DNA from: Nostoc sp. CHAB 5836
Lineage (GTDB): Bacteria > Cyanobacteriota > Cyanobacteriia > Cyanobacteriales > Nostocaceae
Length of the DNA stretch: 32,313 nt
NCBI RefSeq assembly: GCF_020829445.1
Contig: NZ_JAIVFV010000073.1
Location: 1 to 32,313 of the forward strand
Reading direction: 5' to 3'
Shown: positions 17,398 through 25,660 of the stretch, piece by piece
How the letters are laid out: every line of letters starts with the position of its first letter
Numbering within the stretch: position 1 is the first letter of the stretch
Notes under the pieces: generated by a model
What the model saw: only the letters and a program-made list of their open reading frames with translations
The model's database searches: none
What the model was told of the DNA's origin: nothing
Position numbers and translations under genes: made by a program

Positions 17398-17548
17398 AGT
17401 AGAGCGACGCAAATAAAGCTAACTGGCTAAAGCTGTCATTTGTCACTTGTACTGAGCGAAGTCGAAGTATTTGTCCTTCGTCATTTATAAGGATTTCAGG
17501 TGTATTTACGTTTCGTAATATAGCTTGGTTTATTCTTGCTGACTTACT
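17398..17548 (+). mobile_element. MITE-like element B, copy 4, inside element A
   Basis: A 151-bp copy from AGTAGAGCGACGC to GCTGACTTACT, flanked by TA at 17396-17397 and 17549-17550. Removing it and one TA rejoins TGCGTTA with CCCAGAACCCTTG, the sequence inside element A. Longer than other copies because of an extra ACTTGTACTGAGCGAAGTCG stretch within. It begins 17 bp after the shc stop codon. Confidence 0.8.
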
Positions 17549-17614
17549 TACCCAGAACCCTTGTAGAGAGGTAGCACTGCTACCTCAAAACAATTCTTTT
17601 TCACCAGATGTCTA
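17549..17614. mobile_element. Element A, copy 3, right part
   Basis: From CCCAGAACCCTTGTAGAGAG through the GTAGCA-CTGC-TAC palindrome to the end TCACCAGATGTCTA. Only TGCGTTA (17391-17397) of the left half is recognisable on the other side of the inserted B copy. The intact left terminal repeat would fall inside shc and is absent. Confidence 0.7.
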
Positions 17615-17648
17615 TTGACTCTTAAGCAGCCTAAAAACTACAAAAATG

Positions 17649-18140
17649 CTAAATTTCAGCACCTGCTTTTGCTTCGGCACCCATTGGCGAAACATAATCA
17701 CGGAAAAGAGTAATCTGTTGCTCAAAGGCTAATCCTTGAATTCTGCCAAACAATGCTTTAGATTCTGAAGGAAGTTGATAATCATCAGGTATAGGAATGA
17801 TAGTACCATTTTCCATACCTTGAGATAATCGATACCAAAAGAGTAGCTTTGTAGTATCACCCAAGGAGCCATATTCACGAGAAATTTGGGTATCCACTTT
17901 ATTAATCAAATCACGCTGAACTTGTAATTGTTGTTCGTGAGATAATTCTTTGACTTGATTAAATAAACCTTCAGCTATTTCTGGCGACACAGTGCTGGCT
18001 CCAGGGGCGGCTGGGGTAATTGAACCCCCCATTTCTTTATAGATAAACCAAAACAAGGCAAGTTGCTGATCCACATTTAAATTTTGCCAAGCTTGAACAT
18101 ATTCACGAATAGTTGGATCATTAGTTTGCGTGTATGTCAT
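17649..18140 (-). CDS. Helical carotenoid protein (OCP N-terminal-domain homologue)
   Basis: A 163-residue all-helical protein corresponding to the N-terminal, carotenoid-binding half of orange carotenoid protein, with no C-terminal NTF2-like domain. Recognisable OCP segments: WFIYKEMGGSITPAAPG with Tyr ~34 (OCP Tyr44), TKLLFWYRLS with Trp ~102 (OCP Trp110), and QQITLFRDYV with the Arg matching OCP Arg155. ATG at 18140 is preferred over 18158 because GGAG sits six bases before it. Such proteins bind one ketocarotenoid and quench singlet oxygen or phycobilisome excitation, depending on the clade; the clade cannot be set from sequence alone. No full OCP or FRP gene is nearby. Confidence 0.92.
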   Translation of the reverse strand: MTYTQTNDPTIREYVQAWQNLNVDQQLALFWFIYKEMGGSITPAAPGASTVSPEIAEGLFNQVKELSHEQQLQVQRDLINKVDTQISREYGSLGDTTKLLFWYRLSQGMENGTIIPIPDDYQLPSESKALFGRIQGLAFEQQITLFRDYVSPMGAEAKAGAEI

Positions 18141-18609
18141 TATTAACTCCAATTGCAATTAAGTTAGTTTTCTTATAAACGTTATCAAATTTACATTTGG
18201 AGTTTTACCCTACCGGAGACAGATGTCTGACAATCAGGAAGAATAAGAATTAGAAACCAATAGGGTTCACGAAAGGGCTGAAACTCTTTTTTTACGAACC
18301 ACAGAGGCGCAGAGAACACAGAGAGAAGAGAGAAGGAGGAAATGCTTAACCCAAGTGTATTGAATTAGAAACAGAATATCAATCGGGCGGAGTATTTTTA
18401 TGTCTTAAAAGCATTTGGGATAATTACCCAACATTAAGGGTATTTAGAGGGTCTAGAGCTTTTAATACCGACAAGAAGACTTTTCAAACGTCCTTATGAT
18501 TTACGCAAAATCATGAAAGAACGAACCGCCATCGCGTAGCGTCTCCCCCTGGGAGAAGTACGCCAAGTACGCCAAGAAATAAGAGTTTCAGAGAGTTATT
18601 GCGTAAGTC
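18141..18609. other. Intergenic region with repeats, no gene seen
   Basis: 469 bp between two minus-strand genes. It contains a second copy of dispersed repeat G (18297-18330, AACCACAGAGGCGCAGAGAA type), a short hairpin ATGATTT-ACGC-AAAATCAT near 18495, and a GCGTAGCGTCTCCCCCTGGG repeat fragment near 18534. No convincing open frame. Confidence 0.6.
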
Positions 18610-19017
18610 TTAATCCTCTTGTTCTCGCCGATTTTGATAATCTTCAGAAGATTTTGGATCTAACTCCCAGCGATCGCCGTCACGTTGTTCTAAAATATCA
18701 TTGGTATGGAGAAACGCCAAATCGTCCATTTCTAGCCCCACTGCTGCTTCTAGCTCTTCAGTTACATTTTGATCGGGAGTGGAAGTACTACCACCAACAG
18801 CTTCATCTCCAACTGCATCTGCATCTTGCCAATAAGCGTCAACGTCCCCACCAGTAAGTTCAGGACTAGTTTCAGTGTACTCGTCTCTTTCTGCTCTCAT
18901 TGAGCGCCCACCAATATTGTATCCTGGTAAGTCTTTCACACCAGTACCGTAGGATTCGGTAATTTCTTGTGGCAAATCATTGGTTTTAATTTGGTCATTA
19001 GGATTTTTTTTAGCCAT
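18610..19017 (-). CDS. Small acidic hydrophilic protein (DUF6335-like)
   Basis: A 135-residue protein, very acidic and polar, without a signal peptide or membrane helix. N-terminal MAKKNPNDQIKTNDLPQEI, central GTGVKDLPGYNIGGRS and a Glu/Asp/Thr-rich middle, ending DRWELDPKSSEDYQNRREQ. This resembles the cyanobacterial DUF6335 family, which has no assigned function. The ATG at 19017 is chosen because the residues encoded upstream (to 19065) look unlike the family and AAGGG precedes this ATG. Its composition is that of a largely disordered, hydrophilin-like protein, which would suit a desiccation setting, but this is conjecture. The family name is from memory. Confidence 0.75.
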   Translation of the reverse strand: MAKKNPNDQIKTNDLPQEITESYGTGVKDLPGYNIGGRSMRAERDEYTETSPELTGGDVDAYWQDADAVGDEAVGGSTSTPDQNVTEELEAAVGLEMDDLAFLHTNDILEQRDGDRWELDPKSSEDYQNRREQED

Positions 19018-19354
19018 GATATTAGCCCTTTTGTGCATTCTCACAATAACGTTTCCCTGGCACAAATTTGTCTAACTAGAGATGTATAGCTGCTCAAAGA
19101 ATCTCTCCCCTGGGAACGAAGCTAAACTAGCGATCGCTCCATAAGATTGTAAACATGAATTCATGGTCGAGCAATTTGTAGTTGAAGTTTTTAGTTATGA
19201 GTCAGGAGTGACCAAACGGAAATTATTCAGTGGCTAACTTCTGACTTATAACTATTTTCTATTTAGAAAAATAAGAATCATAGCTGTTTAAGTCTCGCTA
19301 ATCAATAAATCTTGTAGCTAGTTAAATACTAGAAATAAACAGGCAATACCCTCT
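19018..19354. promoter_or_regulatory. Divergent promoter region, no gene seen
   Basis: 337 bp between the start of the minus-strand acidic protein gene and the start of the plus-strand PfpI-ferritin gene. It must hold both promoters. I see one HIP1 site (19131-19138) and AT-rich stretches, but no box I would call with confidence and no open frame of note. Confidence 0.4.
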
Positions 19355-20452
19355 ATGACTGACTATAAGAATCACTCCGGTAAGAAAAAAATTGCAATCC
19401 TCATTGAACAGGCGGTAGAGGATTCAGAGTTTACAGTCCCTTATAATGGACTAAAACAAGCAGGAATGGAGGTGTTAGTCCTCGGTTCCCGAATGAATGA
19501 AAAATATAAGGGCAAACAGGGAAAAGTTAGCATACAAGCTGATGGTACTACAACGGAAGCGATCGCGGCCGAATTCGATGCAGTGGTGATCCCTGGTGGG
19601 ATGGCTCCTGATAAAATGCGGCGTAACCCTAATACGGTACGCTTTGTTCAAGAAGCTATACAACAAGGAAAATTGGTAGCTGCGGTTTGTCACGGGCCAC
19701 AAGTTTTGATTGAAGGGGACTTGCTCAAAGGTAAACAAGTTACTGGCTTTAGCGCTATTGCCAAAGACATGATTAACGCTGGTGCAAATTATCTAGATGA
19801 GGCGTTAGTAGTTGACGGTAATTTGATTACATCTCGTGAACCTGGAGACTTGGCAATTTTCACCACAGCTATTTTGAACCGTTTGGGTTATGGTGGCAAA
19901 GATGCTGCATTGCCAAATGAAAAAGACACAAGTGCTGAATGGTGGAAGCTGGCTGATGCTTGGGGTGGCTCAACTAAAGGTGATATTAGCAAAGGTTTAA
20001 ATACTGCTCTTACTGGTGAACGTTATTCCTTAGAAGCATTTGAGAAGTACTGGGAAAAGGAATCAGATAGCGAAGTAAAATCAGTCTTTCAACAAATTAT
20101 TGCTAATAAACAGCGCCATATTGAAAAACTGGAAACCTATCTTCAGCGATTGGGCGAAAAACCTTCCTTAGGAGCAAATATTGCTAATCAGTATGCCAAG
20201 GTGAAAACTGCCTTAACAGGAAGTGATGACATATATCAGTTACGTTCTGCTTTGGGGGATGTCCAAACTGGTATTGGCGATATTGGCAATCTGTGTGCAA
20301 TGTACACTGACCCAGTAGCAACTGCTATTTTCAAAGAAATTTACCACGATTTATTGAAATCGGAACAGCAATTAGTAGAGCTATATCGGGGGCGGATACT
20401 GGCTGAAATTCAGCCTCCTAAGCCGACTACAGGGGCAGCTGTGTCGATGTAA
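19355..20452 (+). CDS. DJ-1/PfpI domain fused to a ferritin-like four-helix domain
   Basis: A 365-residue two-domain protein. Residues ~10-180 are a PfpI/DJ-1 (class I glutamine amidotransferase-like) domain: IAILIEQAVEDSEFTVPYNG with the conserved acidic residue, VVIPGGMAPDKMR, and the nucleophile elbow AAVCHGPQ with Cys112-His113. Residues ~215-350 are helical with ferritin-like spacing: GERYSLEAFEKYW, NKQRHIEKLETYLQRLG and a later EIYHDLLKSEQQLVELY. PfpI relatives include proteases, chaperones and protein deglycases; the ferritin-like half may bind metal or act in assembly. It heads a plus-strand run with the SRPBCC gene 86 bp downstream. The architecture is readable; the reaction is not. 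Confidence 0.85.
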   Translation: MTDYKNHSGKKKIAILIEQAVEDSEFTVPYNGLKQAGMEVLVLGSRMNEKYKGKQGKVSIQADGTTTEAIAAEFDAVVIPGGMAPDKMRRNPNTVRFVQEAIQQGKLVAAVCHGPQVLIEGDLLKGKQVTGFSAIAKDMINAGANYLDEALVVDGNLITSREPGDLAIFTTAILNRLGYGGKDAALPNEKDTSAEWWKLADAWGGSTKGDISKGLNTALTGERYSLEAFEKYWEKESDSEVKSVFQQIIANKQRHIEKLETYLQRLGEKPSLGANIANQYAKVKTALTGSDDIYQLRSALGDVQTGIGDIGNLCAMYTDPVATAIFKEIYHDLLKSEQQLVELYRGRILAEIQPPKPTTGAAVSM

Positions 20453-20538
20453 GGGAGCCTGTACCACCTTCGTGTAGCGTCTCGTAGAGAAGAACACAGA
20501 GATATGTGATTAATTTACTGTGATGGAGAGATAAAACA

Positions 20539-21237
20539 GTGACTTCGACATCAGGTGATAAACTGACTACTAACCAGAGTGAAGCTAGTGAAGTAGAGCG
20601 TTGGGCATCTCTTATCGGTGGTGGTGCTATGGTGCTGATGGGTTTAAGGCAAGGTTCATTGCGGGGAGTGCTGACGGCTTTAGCTGGTAGCGGTTTGATT
20701 TATCAAGGTGCGACGAAGCAAAGCACAATTGGGCAAGCACAGGAAGTAATAAAAATAAACCAAGCCATCAAAGTTGAAAAGACGGTAACAATTAATAAAT
20801 CGGCAGAAGAATTATATCGCTTTTGGCACAACTTTGAAAATTTGCCCACATTTATGAAGCATCTCAAATCAGTCCAAGTGTATAACGAAAAACGTTCTCA
20901 TTGGATAGCCAATGCACCATTGGGTAATAGCGTAGAATGGGATGCAGATATTCTCGAAGACCGGGAAAATGAGTTTATTTCTTGGGCTTCTGTGGAAGGT
21001 GCAGATGTTGATAATTCCGGTTTTGTCCGCTTCCAAAAAGCACTAGGCGATCGCGGCACTGAAGTAAAGATTGTCTTAGAATATAACCTACCTGGCGGAG
21101 CATTGGGGGCTACCGTAGCGAAACTTTTCGGTGAAGAACCAAAACAGCAAATTGGTGATGAATTGCGCCGCTTTAAGATGCTAATGGAAGCAGGCGAAAT
21201 TGCCACCACCGAAGGTCAATCAAGGGGGCATAAGTAG
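20539..21237 (+). CDS. SRPBCC family protein with N-terminal membrane segment
   Basis: A 232-residue protein. The GTG start at 20539 is preceded by GGAGAG at eight bases. Residues ~22-58 (ASLIGGGAMVLMGL...GLIYQGATK) are a hydrophobic, glycine-rich hairpin like DUF2892. Residues ~78-220 form an SRPBCC/polyketide-cyclase (START-like) domain: VEKTVTINKSAEELYRFWHNFENLPTFM is the family's classic opening. These domains bind hydrophobic ligands; many similar cyanobacterial and actinobacterial proteins are unstudied. It follows the PfpI-ferritin gene and may share its transcript. Ligand unknown. Confidence 0.88.
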   Translation: MTSTSGDKLTTNQSEASEVERWASLIGGGAMVLMGLRQGSLRGVLTALAGSGLIYQGATKQSTIGQAQEVIKINQAIKVEKTVTINKSAEELYRFWHNFENLPTFMKHLKSVQVYNEKRSHWIANAPLGNSVEWDADILEDRENEFISWASVEGADVDNSGFVRFQKALGDRGTEVKIVLEYNLPGGALGATVAKLFGEEPKQQIGDELRRFKMLMEAGEIATTEGQSRGHK

Positions 21238-21250
21238 TCATTTACACAAT

Positions 21251-21484
21251 AAAGCCTACGTAATGGGAGCCGAAAAAGCGATCGCTATTGATAGCTTTCC
21301 CGAACGCCTGAAAATGGCGAAAAAGTTTGCCAAAGCAGAACTGATTAACTACAAATAAGTTAATGCTGGCGAAGCGTTGAAAGAGATGACTGGTGGCTGT
21401 GGCATTGATGGTGTTGGTTTACATGACCATCACATTTTTCAACAAAAAAAGGATAACTCCATCAAAGTTGTTCTTAAACCCTGA
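21251..21484 (+). pseudogene. Decayed zinc-dependent dehydrogenase remnant
   Basis: Translating 21251-21484 gives KAYVMGAEKAIAIDSFPERL, then KMAKKFAKAELINYK, a stop (TAA 21356-21358), [18 protein letters not shown], a jump, and KKDNSIKVVLKP-stop. This aligns with the NAD-binding and C-terminal parts of the intact dehydrogenase at 22590-23759 ([45 protein letters not shown]). The N-terminal half and about 100 residues in the middle are missing and there is an in-frame stop. It starts 13 bases after the SRPBCC stop codon, so the loss removed everything between. It is a relic of a second copy. Confidence 0.85.
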
Positions 21485-21546
21485 ATGGTGAAGAGTCATT
21501 CAGTATTTTGAATTGTACACCCAACATAATGCAATTGAGGTTTTTT

Positions 21547-21933
21547 ATGAATCGAGTAATTTCATGGCTGCAAAATATTCGCATTTCTCAAATACTTATA
21601 GTTTTCCTCGTAGGATTTATGTTTCTAATGGGTCAGGCTTTTAGCGACACTAACATAGCACTGGCTGATGTTAAAACTCCAGAAGGGACTTATTACAGAA
21701 TAACCCCAAATGAGCAAGGTGAAATTAGAAATGATACCCAAATCAGAAACTCCCAAAATCCATTAAAAGGTGCTGTTGATAATATCCGTGAAAAGTTAAA
21801 CTTGGATGAAAAAACTCCTGAAGCTACCAAAGAGTTTTTTGATCCCGCAAGAAACACAGCCGAAGAAAAAGCTCAGTCATCTGATGGTTCTTATCAAAAT
21901 AATCCTAACAAGCAGATGAGAGATAGAAGCTAG
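21547..21933 (+). CDS. Small exported hypothetical protein
   Basis: A 128-residue protein. The ATG at 21547 has GAGG six bases before it and gives a clean signal sequence: basic MNRVISWLQNIRISQ, hydrophobic ILIVFLVGFMFLMGQAF, then a likely cleavage near ALA-DV. The frame is open further upstream from a TTG at 21508, which I reject. The mature part is hydrophilic, rich in Asn, Glu and Lys, with no cysteine and no motif I recognise. The N-terminus resembles small cyanobacterial exported proteins of the DUF6658 type; that link is tentative. A strong hairpin 58 bp downstream (21991-22014) probably ends the transcript. Confidence 0.78.
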   Translation: MNRVISWLQNIRISQILIVFLVGFMFLMGQAFSDTNIALADVKTPEGTYYRITPNEQGEIRNDTQIRNSQNPLKGAVDNIREKLNLDEKTPEATKEFFDPARNTAEEKAQSSDGSYQNNPNKQMRDRS

Positions 21934-21990
21934 ACTTATAACAATTTTTGAGTCTAAAATTTTGACTCATAAATTATGCAATAAGTTATT

Positions 21991-22014
21991 GAGACGCGAT
22001 TATGATCGCGTCTC
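21991..22014 (+). terminator. Likely transcription terminator hairpin
   Basis: GAGACGCGAT-TATG-ATCGCGTCTC, a perfect 10-bp stem with a 4-base loop, 58 bp after the small exported protein gene. No U-tract follows, so it could also be a member of a dispersed palindrome family. Confidence 0.5.
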
Positions 22015-22328
22015 CTAATCATAATAAATCCCAGAGCATTCGTGACAAGTTAAGGCAAAATTCGTTTTGTCAATAGTAATTATGCTGTAAACCATAATTT
22101 TTCTGAGTATTTAATTAAGCTTTGTACTGAGGTTTGGGAGTAAGAATGAACGATGCTTTTGAATTTGACGCCCAGGTGCAGCCAGCCGTAGGCATCGCTG
22201 GCTAAAAATTTGTGTTTCCGACCTCAAATTTTAGCAAAATTTTAAGCACTATTACTTATTGACAAATAGTTAATGACCTTAACTTGTCACCAATGATCCC
22301 AGAGCTATTTCATTCTCATCTAGCCCGT

Positions 22329-22451
22329 CTCAGAATGAATTCTGAGTCTAATAGCGAAAGTCGTCTAAAGACGACTGAGAACAAAGACGACTAAGAAAAG
22401 GTTATAGTCCGTTTTAACGGACTTTAGCTATGAGCCAGGAACTTAAGTTCC
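22329..22451. repeat. Cluster of four short palindromes upstream of the dehydrogenase
   Basis: Four inverted repeats in about 120 bp: CTCAGAAT-GA-ATTCTGAG (22329-22346), AGTCGTCT-AA-AGACGACT (22359-22376), AGTCCGTT-TT-AACGGACT (22406-22423) and GGAACTTAAGTTCC (22438-22451). They lie in the 656-bp gap 21934-22589. The rest of this gap has a 7-bp hairpin AGCCAGC/GCTGGCT near 22180-22203 and no convincing gene. Confidence 0.75.
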
Positions 22452-22589
22452 GGGTGGTTTATGAAAAAAGTGAAGGTTTAAAACCGTTTCCTGTTCCCTT
22501 TCATGTCTAGGCTGAAATAGCCCTGTGATAAATCCAATATTTATCTTGATATTAACGAGCCATAAATCATAACTAAGGACTAAATAATT

Positions 22590-23759
22590 ATGAAAGCAGT
22601 TTGCTGGCATGGAGCAAACGATGTCCGGGTGGAAACAGTTCCCGACCCCAAAATCATCAACCCACGCGATGCCATTATTAAAATTACATCCACGGCAATT
22701 TGTGGTTCTGATTTGCATATTTACAACGGCTACATTCCCACAATGGAAAAAGGCGACATCCTTGGACATGAATTCATGGGGGAAGTCGTAGAGCTTGGAA
22801 GTGCAGTTAAAAATGTGAAAGTAGGCGATCGCGTCGTTGTCCCTTTCACCATATCATGCGGTAATTGCTTTTTTTGCAATCGGGATTTATGGTCACTGTG
22901 CGATAACTCTAACCCCAACGCTTGGTTAGTAGAAAAGCAAATGGGCTATTCGCCATCAGGTCTATTTGGCTACTCTCATTTATTCGGCGGTTATGCCGGT
23001 GGTCAAGCAGAGTATGCACGAGTGCCCTTTGCCGATGTCGGCTTGCTCAAAATCCCCGATGGTTTAACGGATGAGCAAGTGCTGTTTTTAACAGATATTT
23101 TTCCCACTGGCTATATGGCAGCCGAGAACTGCAACATCCAATATGGTGATATTGTCGCCATTTGGGGTTGTGGGCCAGTCGGACAATTCGCCATCAAAAG
23201 TGCATATATGCTAGGTGCAGAACGTGTAATCGCCATTGACCGCATTCCCGAACGTCTACAAATGGCTAAAGAATACGGTAAAGCTGAAGTTCTCAACTAC
23301 GAAGAAGTGGATGTCGGCGAAGCGTTGAAAGAGATGACTGGTGGTCGTGGCCCCGATGCTTGCATAGATGCAGTGGGAATGGAGGCACACGGCACAGATT
23401 TTATGGCGTTGTACGACCAAGTAAAGCAAGCAGTACGTCTAGAAACAGACCGTCCAACGGCATTACGACAAGTAATTGTGTCTTGTCGAAAAGGTGGTCA
23501 CGTATCAATTCCGGGTGTGTACGGTGGCTTTGTAGACAAAGTGCCGATGGGTGCTGCGATGAACAAGGGTCTAACCTTGAAAATGGGACAAACGCACGTC
23601 CACAAGTATTTAAAACCTTTGTTAGAACACATCCAAAATGGTGACATTGATCCAACGTTTATCATCACTCACAGCTTACCTTTAGAACAAGCGCCTCACG
23701 GCTACGAAATTTTTAAGGATAAGAAAGATAACTGCATCAAAGTTGTACTCAAACCTTAA
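22590..23759 (+). CDS. Zinc-dependent alcohol dehydrogenase, formaldehyde-dehydrogenase-like
   Basis: A 389-residue medium-chain dehydrogenase. Catalytic zinc ligands: Cys38 (AICGSDLH) and His60-Glu61 ([10 protein letters not shown]). Structural zinc cysteines: C90, C93, C96 and C104 in [20 protein letters not shown]-binding Rossmann motif: [11 protein letters not shown] near residues 190-200. The length and long insertion around residues 105-140 match glutathione-independent formaldehyde dehydrogenase relatives rather than short ADHs. It probably oxidises an alcohol or aldehyde; the substrate is not fixed by sequence. Element A copy 4 begins directly after its stop codon. A decayed relative lies 1.1 kb upstream at 21251-21484. 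Confidence 0.93.
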   Translation: MKAVCWHGANDVRVETVPDPKIINPRDAIIKITSTAICGSDLHIYNGYIPTMEKGDILGHEFMGEVVELGSAVKNVKVGDRVVVPFTISCGNCFFCNRDLWSLCDNSNPNAWLVEKQMGYSPSGLFGYSHLFGGYAGGQAEYARVPFADVGLLKIPDGLTDEQVLFLTDIFPTGYMAAENCNIQYGDIVAIWGCGPVGQFAIKSAYMLGAERVIAIDRIPERLQMAKEYGKAEVLNYEEVDVGEALKEMTGGRGPDACIDAVGMEAHGTDFMALYDQVKQAVRLETDRPTALRQVIVSCRKGGHVSIPGVYGGFVDKVPMGAAMNKGLTLKMGQTHVHKYLKPLLEHIQNGDIDPTFIITHSLPLEQAPHGYEIFKDKKDNCIKVVLKP

Positions 23760-23985
23760 TAGACATCTGGTGAAATTAAATATGCGTTACCCATAACCCT
23801 TGTAAGTAGGTCGGCGTAATTAAAGATAACTGGCTAAGGTTGTCATTTGTCATTTGTCATTTGTCCTTTGTCATTGGTCACTAGGAAAGATTTTAAGCCT
23901 ATTTACGTTTCGTAACATACTTTGATTTTTTCGCGCCAACTTACTTAGAGACGTAGCACTGCTACGTCAGAAAAATTCTTTTTCA
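23760..23985. mobile_element. MITE-like element A, copy 4, split by element B
   Basis: The left part TAGACATCTGGTGAAATTAA to ACCCTTGTA (23760-23804) and the right part from GAGACGTAGCACTGCTACGT (from 23948) to CTTTTTCA are the two halves of element A. The right terminal repeat is degraded. The left end touches the stop codon of the dehydrogenase gene. Confidence 0.8.
23805..23945 (+). mobile_element. MITE-like element B, copy 5, inserted in element A
   Basis: A 141-bp copy, AGTAGGTCGGCG to GCGCCAACTTACT, flanked by TA (23803-23804 and 23946-23947). Excising it and one TA restores CCCTTGTAGAGACGTAGCAC, exactly as in the uninterrupted A copy at 14401. It contains four to five TTTGTCA-type heptamers. 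Confidence 0.88.
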
Positions 23986-24015
23986 GGCTTTTGATAGATT
24001 AAGAACGTTGAACTA

Positions 24016-24303
24016 ATGACAGCAATGTTAGAAACGAAATCCTTATCTGTTGACTTCTCCAAAGAAAAAGAAGATGGGTATAAGCGAATTTTTTCGCAAC
24101 TGTTTAAACAATCTACCGGTGCGACTCCACATCAATATATTATTCGCTGTCGGATTGAAAAAGCTAAACAGTTGTTGCTTCAAAGGGAATTTTCCATTGC
24201 AGAGATTGCTACTCAAGTTGGTTTTGTCGATCAAAGCCATCTTAATCGCTACTTCAAGCGTCTCATGGGAGTTACGCCTAAAACAGTTTTACAAAAAAAA
24301 TAG
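24016..24303 (+). pseudogene. AraC-type regulator reduced to an internal-deletion fragment
   Basis: An intact 95-residue open frame. Residues ~25-92 (FSQLFKQSTGATPHQYIIRC ... IAEIATQVGFVDQSHLNRYF) are the C-terminal part of an AraC/XylS DNA-binding domain, including the whole second helix-turn-helix but only the end of the first. The first ~20 residues (MTAMLETKSLSVDFSKEKED) look like the normal start of a full-length regulator, which would be about 300 residues, so some 200 internal residues seem to have been lost in frame. It could be a relic or a small expressed DNA-binding protein. Element A/B DNA ends about 30 bp upstream. Confidence 0.65.
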
Positions 24304-24390
24304 GAAAAACATCCAAAAATAGGACGAATATACAAGACTACAGTCCATAAGATTTCAATAATGGAGGCTACTGGTTTATCGCATTAAATT

Positions 24391-25584
24391 ATGACCGTCG
24401 GTAGAAAGATTGAAACTAGAACTGAACCCATGCTGCTCAACATGGGCCCTCACCATCCCTCTATGCATGGGTGTTTTAGATTGATTGTCACCCTGGATGG
24501 TGAAGATGTCGTAGATTGTGAACCAGTCCTTGGCTATCTGCATAGAGGTATGGAAAAAATTGCTGAGAACCGCAGCAATATTATGTATGTCCCCTACGTT
24601 AGTCGGTGGGACTATGCAGCAGGGATGTTTAACGAAGCGGTTACAGTTAATGCCCCAGAAAAATTGGCTGATATTACTGTCCCGAAACGGGCTAGCTATA
24701 TCCGTGTGATCATGCTGGAATTGAATCGGATTGCTAATCACCTGCTGTGGTTGGGCCCATTCTTACTTGATACGGGTGCTGGAACTCCCTTTTTCTACAT
24801 CTTCCGCGAACGAGAGTTGATTTATGACTTGTGGGAAGCCGCTACAGGTTATCGGATGGTAAACAACAACTACTTTCGTATTGGCGGCGTGGCAGCAGAT
24901 TTACCTTCCGGCTGGGTAGACAAGTGCGAAGATTTCTGCGATTATTTTTTTCCTAAAGTAGATGAGTATGAGCGCTTAATTACCAATAATCCCATTTTCC
25001 GCCGTCGGGTTCAAGGTGTAGGCGCGATCGCTCGTGAAGAAGCCATCAACTGGGGGCTTTCTGGCCCGATGTTACGCGCTTCTGGTGTGAAATGGGATTT
25101 GCGGAAAGTAGACCATTATGAGTGCTACGACGACTTCGACTGGGAAGTGCAATGTGATACTGCTGGCGATTGTTATGCTCGTTACTTGGTACGAATTCGG
25201 GAAATGCGCGAATCGGTGAAAATTATTCGCCAAGCCCTCAAAGGACTTCCTGGCGGTGCTTTTGAGAACCTGGAAGCCAAGCGCATGGCAGCAGGGAAAA
25301 AATCTCAGTGGGATGGCTTTGATTATCAGTACATCGCCAAAAAAGTTGCCCCCACCTTTAAGATTCCCAAGGGCGAAATTTACACCCGTCTAGAAAGTGG
25401 TAAAGGTGAATTGGGAATTTATCTAATTGGCGATGATCACACCTTCCCCTGGCGATGGAAAATTCGTCCTGCCGATTTTAATAACTTGCAAGTATTACCC
25501 GAAATCTTACGCGGCGTGAAGGTTGCCGATTTAGTTGTAGTATTGGGTAGTATCGATATCATCATGGGATCAGTAGATCGATAG
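24391..25584 (+). CDS. ndhH: NAD(P)H-quinone oxidoreductase subunit H
   Basis: A 397-residue homologue of the 49-kDa/NuoD subunit of photosynthetic complex I (NDH-1), peripheral arm near the quinone site at the thylakoid. Family signatures are clear: [69 protein letters not shown] and the C-terminal [12 protein letters not shown]. It stands alone, as ndhH often does in cyanobacteria. Some positions differ from the NdhH sequences I remember, for example [15 protein letters not shown] and VQCDTAGDC where VLRLIV, DVGAQTPFF and VQWETAGDC are usual, so a second, divergent copy is possible. A consensus GGAGG near 24364 lies too far upstream to serve this ATG. Confidence 0.93.
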   Translation: MTVGRKIETRTEPMLLNMGPHHPSMHGCFRLIVTLDGEDVVDCEPVLGYLHRGMEKIAENRSNIMYVPYVSRWDYAAGMFNEAVTVNAPEKLADITVPKRASYIRVIMLELNRIANHLLWLGPFLLDTGAGTPFFYIFRERELIYDLWEAATGYRMVNNNYFRIGGVAADLPSGWVDKCEDFCDYFFPKVDEYERLITNNPIFRRRVQGVGAIAREEAINWGLSGPMLRASGVKWDLRKVDHYECYDDFDWEVQCDTAGDCYARYLVRIREMRESVKIIRQALKGLPGGAFENLEAKRMAAGKKSQWDGFDYQYIAKKVAPTFKIPKGEIYTRLESGKGELGIYLIGDDHTFPWRWKIRPADFNNLQVLPEILRGVKVADLVVVLGSIDIIMGSVDR

Positions 25585-25660
25585 TCATCCACGAATATTA
25601 GTGACCAAGTGACCGAATAATTCGTAATTCGTAATTAAAAACTTAGAAATTATGAATTAA

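Noticed and set aside
22146..22205. 19-codon open frame beginning MNDAFEFDAQ
   Set aside because: Too short, no ribosome site, and its end is part of an AGCCAGC/GCTGGCT hairpin; could be a peptide gene but nothing supports it.
24360..24389. Nine-codon leader peptide before ndhH with GGAGG inside
   Set aside because: Only ATG-GAG-GCT...TAA by chance; no stem-loops or codon bias to suggest attenuation.
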